Assembly (NCBI GenBank): GCA_021730835.1
Contig: JAKFYP010000042.1
Location: 1-14,090 of the forward strand
DNA from: Alphaproteobacteria bacterium
GTDB taxonomy: Bacteria; Pseudomonadota; Alphaproteobacteria; Rickettsiales; UBA998
Length of the DNA stretch: 14,090 bases
Direction of reading: 5' to 3'
Part shown: piece by piece, positions 11,698 to 14,090 of the stretch
Layout of the letters: every line of letters starts with the position of its first letter
Position numbering within the stretch: position 1 is the stretch's first letter
Position numbers and translations under genes: made by a program
Notes under the pieces: model-generated
What the model saw: only the letters and a program-made list of their open reading frames with translations
The model's database searches: none
What the model was told of the DNA's origin: nothing

Positions 11698-13485
11698 CTA
11701 TATCTCATCCACTTTCGCTCCTTTGAGCGCTACGCCGATATGGGCGTTCATGCGGCGCTCGGCGAACGGCCCGACAAGGCGCTCAAGCGTGTGGCGGGCG
11801 GCGTCAATGGCATCGCGGTTTTCCTCCTGCATGACTTCCCGCAGCGCTGCCGACTGGCGAGCCAGCACCCCGCGCTCTGCGTCACTGAGCAAATGCCCGT
11901 CAGCCTTCAAAGCGCCGGATAAATCCACCAGCAGGCGGTCGGCTTCCAGACGGGATTCGGCCAGCAACCGCCCGGTCATATCCTCGCGGGCATGCTCCAT
12001 GCTCTCGCGCAGCATGCGCTCCATCTCCTCCGGCGGCAACCCGTAGGAAGGCCGCACCTCAATCTGCTGGCGAATGCCGGTCGTTATCTCCTCGGCGGCG
12101 ACGGTCAGCAACCCGTCGGCATCAACCGTAAAGGCGATACGGATACGCGCCGCCCCGGCAGTCATCGGCGGGATGCCGGTCAGTTCGAGGCGCGCCAGCG
12201 AGCGGCACTGCCCGGCCATTTCACGCTCGCCCTGCACGACATGCACGACAAGCCCGGTCTGCCCATCCTGATACGTCGTGAATTCCTGCGCCACGCGGGT
12301 GGGAATCGGTGTGTTGCGCCAGATGATTTTCTCCACGATGCCGCCCATCATCTCCAGCCCGAGCGATAACGGCACGACATCGAGCAACAGGTGATCCCCG
12401 CCCTGCGTCAGGTTATGGGCCTGCAACGCCGCGCCGTAGGCGACCACGCGGTCGGGATCGGCATCGCTTAAAGGCGTTTTCCCGAAATATTCCTCAACCG
12501 CCTGCCGTGCCGCCGCCAGCCGGGTGGAGCCACCAACCAGCACCACGCCTTTGATATCCTGTTTTGAAATAGCCGCATCCTCCAGCGCCCGCCCGCAAAT
12601 GGCCAGCGTGCGATCAATCAGCGGCTTTGCCAGCTCGGCAAGCAGGTGCGCGGCAAGCGGGGTGCGGGCATCCGGACTGCCTTCCTTGGCGTGGCGGGCT
12701 TCGGCCAGCAATGCCGGAGTCACCGGCTCGCTGCGCTCCTGCGACCAGCGTTCGGCAATCGCCCGGTCGAGGTCGTCACCGCCCAGCGCCGTATCTCCGG
12801 CGGTGGCGAGCACCTGAAAGACGCCGCCCTCCAGCCGCAACAGTGAAATATCGAACGTGCCGCCGCCCAGATCGTAGACCGCGTAGATCCCCTCCGCCGC
12901 GTGCTCCAGCCCGTAAGCCAGCGCCGCCGCCGTCGGCTCGCTGATCAGGCGCAGGACTTCCAGCCCGGCGAGTTGCGCCGCGTCTTTGGTTGCCAGCCGC
13001 GCCGCGTCGTCGAAATAGGCGGGTACGGTAATCACCGCTCTTGAGACTTCCCTGCCCAGCGCTTCCTCGGCGACGGTTTTGAGGTGGCGCAATATATCGG
13101 CGGAGATTTCAACCGGCGTGCGCCCCTTTCCACCAAGGGTGAGCCGGGGCGGGCCGTCTTCGCCTGCAACACCCGCCAGATGCGGCATCAGCGCCACAGC
13201 CTCACGGCCCGAGCGCCCCATCAGCCGCTTGATCGAGGCAATTGCCGCGCCGTCGCCCTCCTGCCAGCGCCGTTTTGCTTCCTGCCCGACTACCGCATGT
13301 CCCGCCCCATACCAGACGGCGGACGGGATCACCGATTGATCGTGCGCGTCTTCGATAGCTTGCGGGATGCCGTTATGGACGATGGCGACGACCGAATGCG
13401 TCGTGCCAAGGTCAATGCCCACCGCCGCCGTATCTTCGTGCGGCAGGGGCGTCTGGCCGGGTTCGTGGATGGTCAGCAGGGACAT
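11698..13485 (-). CDS. hscA: Fe-S assembly chaperone HscA (Hsp70 family)
   Basis: This 595-residue Hsp70 matches HscA rather than DnaK. The N-terminus has IHEPGQTPLPHE before the phosphate loop AVGIDLGTTH (21-30). The second nucleotide-binding block is YDLGGGTFDISLL (204-216) and the adenosine block is VVLVGGSTR (314-322). In the substrate domain LLLDVVPLSLGLEMMGGIVEK (367 on), AQEFTTYQDGQT and VVQGEREMAGQCRSLARLEL are HscA-typical. HscA uses ATP and co-chaperone HscB to help move clusters from IscU. At 255-290 the subdomain IIB region (AEARHAKEGSPDARTP) looks roughly ten residues shorter than in Escherichia coli HscA (616 residues). The upstream gene here is a periplasmic NTF2-like protein, 46 bp away, and the expected fdx does not follow. 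The ribosome site is weak (CGGGAA). Confidence 0.93.
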   Translation of the reverse strand: MSLLTIHEPGQTPLPHEDTAAVGIDLGTTHSVVAIVHNGIPQAIEDAHDQSVIPSAVWYGAGHAVVGQEAKRRWQEGDGAAIASIKRLMGRSGREAVALMPHLAGVAGEDGPPRLTLGGKGRTPVEISADILRHLKTVAEEALGREVSRAVITVPAYFDDAARLATKDAAQLAGLEVLRLISEPTAAALAYGLEHAAEGIYAVYDLGGGTFDISLLRLEGGVFQVLATAGDTALGGDDLDRAIAERWSQERSEPVTPALLAEARHAKEGSPDARTPLAAHLLAELAKPLIDRTLAICGRALEDAAISKQDIKGVVLVGGSTRLAAARQAVEEYFGKTPLSDADPDRVVAYGAALQAHNLTQGGDHLLLDVVPLSLGLEMMGGIVEKIIWRNTPIPTRVAQEFTTYQDGQTGLVVHVVQGEREMAGQCRSLARLELTGIPPMTAGAARIRIAFTVDADGLLTVAAEEITTGIRQQIEVRPSYGLPPEEMERMLRESMEHAREDMTGRLLAESRLEADRLLVDLSGALKADGHLLSDAERGVLARQSAALREVMQEENRDAIDAARHTLERLVGPFAERRMNAHIGVALKGAKVDEI

Positions 13486-13531
13486 GGACGGTTCCCGGGC
13501 ATGCCGTTTCCATAAGAAAAAGGGCGGGCAA

Positions 13532-14077
13532 TCACCGTGTCGCCGGAGCCGGTTGCGACTGTGCCGACCCCTGCCCCTGCCCCGGCAGCGGATGCGCCTG
13601 CTGCATCTGCTGCAATTGTTCGGCGGTCAGCGTTACTTTGGAATAAAGCTGGCGGATGCGCTGGTTGCCCTGCTCATCCTTGCTGACGCGCACCATGAAC
13701 GGCGCCCAGACGTTATAATCCGGTGAATAGGTCTGCCCCTGAATGCGCACGAAGTTTTCCTCCGGCGTAAACGTCATGTTGGCGTAGCTGGCTTTCAGTT
13801 CCTTGCCCTGCTGTTTCGCCTGTTCGATGACCATCGTGCCAAGCTGGCGAAACTGCGCACCGCTCAGGTTGATTTCCTGCTTCTGCCCACCCGGGAAAAC
13901 GATGACGGTAAGCACCTGCGCGTTATCGGCAAAGAAATTAAGCTGCTCGGGCTTGCCGTCATAGGCCTGATATTGCTCGAAGAATTTTTTAGCCTCGGCA
14001 ACGCGGGGTTCATCGGCGGCGAAAGCAGGCATGGCGAAGGCCAGCGCCAGCAGGAACAGGGAAGAGAAACGGCGCAT
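13532..14077 (-). CDS. exported NTF2-like protein of unknown function
   Basis: The 181-residue product starts with a signal peptide (MRRFSSLFLLALAFAMPAFA, cleavage about 20/21), so it acts in the periplasm. The mature part (VAEAKKFFEQYQAYD, FFADNAQVLTVIVFPGGQ, then FRQLGTMVIEQAK, FTPEENFVRIQGQTYSP and a C-terminal beta part) has the helix-then-sheet pattern of NTF2-like/SnoaL-type domains; this is a fold-level guess. The last ~30 residues are Gln/Pro/Ala-rich (QLQQMQQAHPLPGQGQG) and probably unstructured. The start has a strong AAAGGAG 7 nt upstream (14090-14084). It is followed by hscA after 46 bp on the same strand and may share its transcript, although a periplasmic protein has no obvious link to Fe-S assembly. 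Confidence 0.75.
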   Translation of the reverse strand: MRRFSSLFLLALAFAMPAFAADEPRVAEAKKFFEQYQAYDGKPEQLNFFADNAQVLTVIVFPGGQKQEINLSGAQFRQLGTMVIEQAKQQGKELKASYANMTFTPEENFVRIQGQTYSPDYNVWAPFMVRVSKDEQGNQRIRQLYSKVTLTAEQLQQMQQAHPLPGQGQGSAQSQPAPATR

Positions 14078-14090
14078 CGGAGACTCCTTT

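Noticed and set aside
11698..13485. dnaK
   Set aside because: The N-terminal EPGQTPLPHE lead and the substrate-domain motifs are those of HscA, and the acidic DnaK C-terminus is absent.

Overview
This window reads as a piece of chromosome from an alphaproteobacterium. The evidence is the gene set: an alphaproteobacterial-type phasin, HscA, ElbB, a type-5 uracil-DNA glycosylase, an ExbB/ExbD pair, a class III cyclase and a bufferin-type (DUF2282) peptide. Genes are GC-rich and tightly packed, with ATGA and TGATG stop/start overlaps. I cannot place it more precisely. No rRNA, tRNA, CRISPR array, full insertion sequence or phage gene is visible.

Layout. (1) 1-271 is the 3' end of a YHS-domain gene. 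(2) 397-2758 is a three-gene plus-strand operon with overlapping stop/start codons: acetoacetate decarboxylase, an orphan bufferin precursor (BufA1/DUF2282) and a membrane-anchored class III adenylate cyclase. (3) 2762-3331 holds two direct copies of a ~145 bp element with terminal inverted repeats, on either side of a 39-codon membrane-peptide ORF on the minus strand. (4) 3392-4207 has a Trm112-like gene and an unknown gene that converge and overlap by 9 bp. (5) 4377-6334 is an exbB-exbD-UDG operon on the plus strand. (6) 6335-6489 is rich in inverted repeats and ends in the terminator of the next minus-strand gene. (7) 6490-7452 is a phasin with a long histone H1-like N-terminal tail, minus strand. 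(8) 7656-8994 is a minus-strand pair, elbB and a secreted intradiol-dioxygenase-like protein that lacks the iron ligands. (9) 9120-11540 is an 806-residue protein that I do not recognise. (10) 11698-14077 holds hscA and, upstream of it, a periplasmic NTF2-like protein; hscB and fdx are not adjacent.

How the parts may work together. Acetoacetate decarboxylase and phasin both relate to polyhydroxybutyrate/acetoacetate carbon, but they lie in separate units. The most unusual arrangement is the coupling of acetoacetate decarboxylase, a copper-type bufferin precursor and a cyclase in one operon without the bufferin-modifying enzymes. The most unusual non-coding signal is the repeated element: every mismatch in its paired arms becomes a G-U pair in the plus-strand RNA, which suggests a constrained RNA fold. 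The most unusual proteins are the intradiol-fold protein without metal ligands and the H1-tailed phasin.
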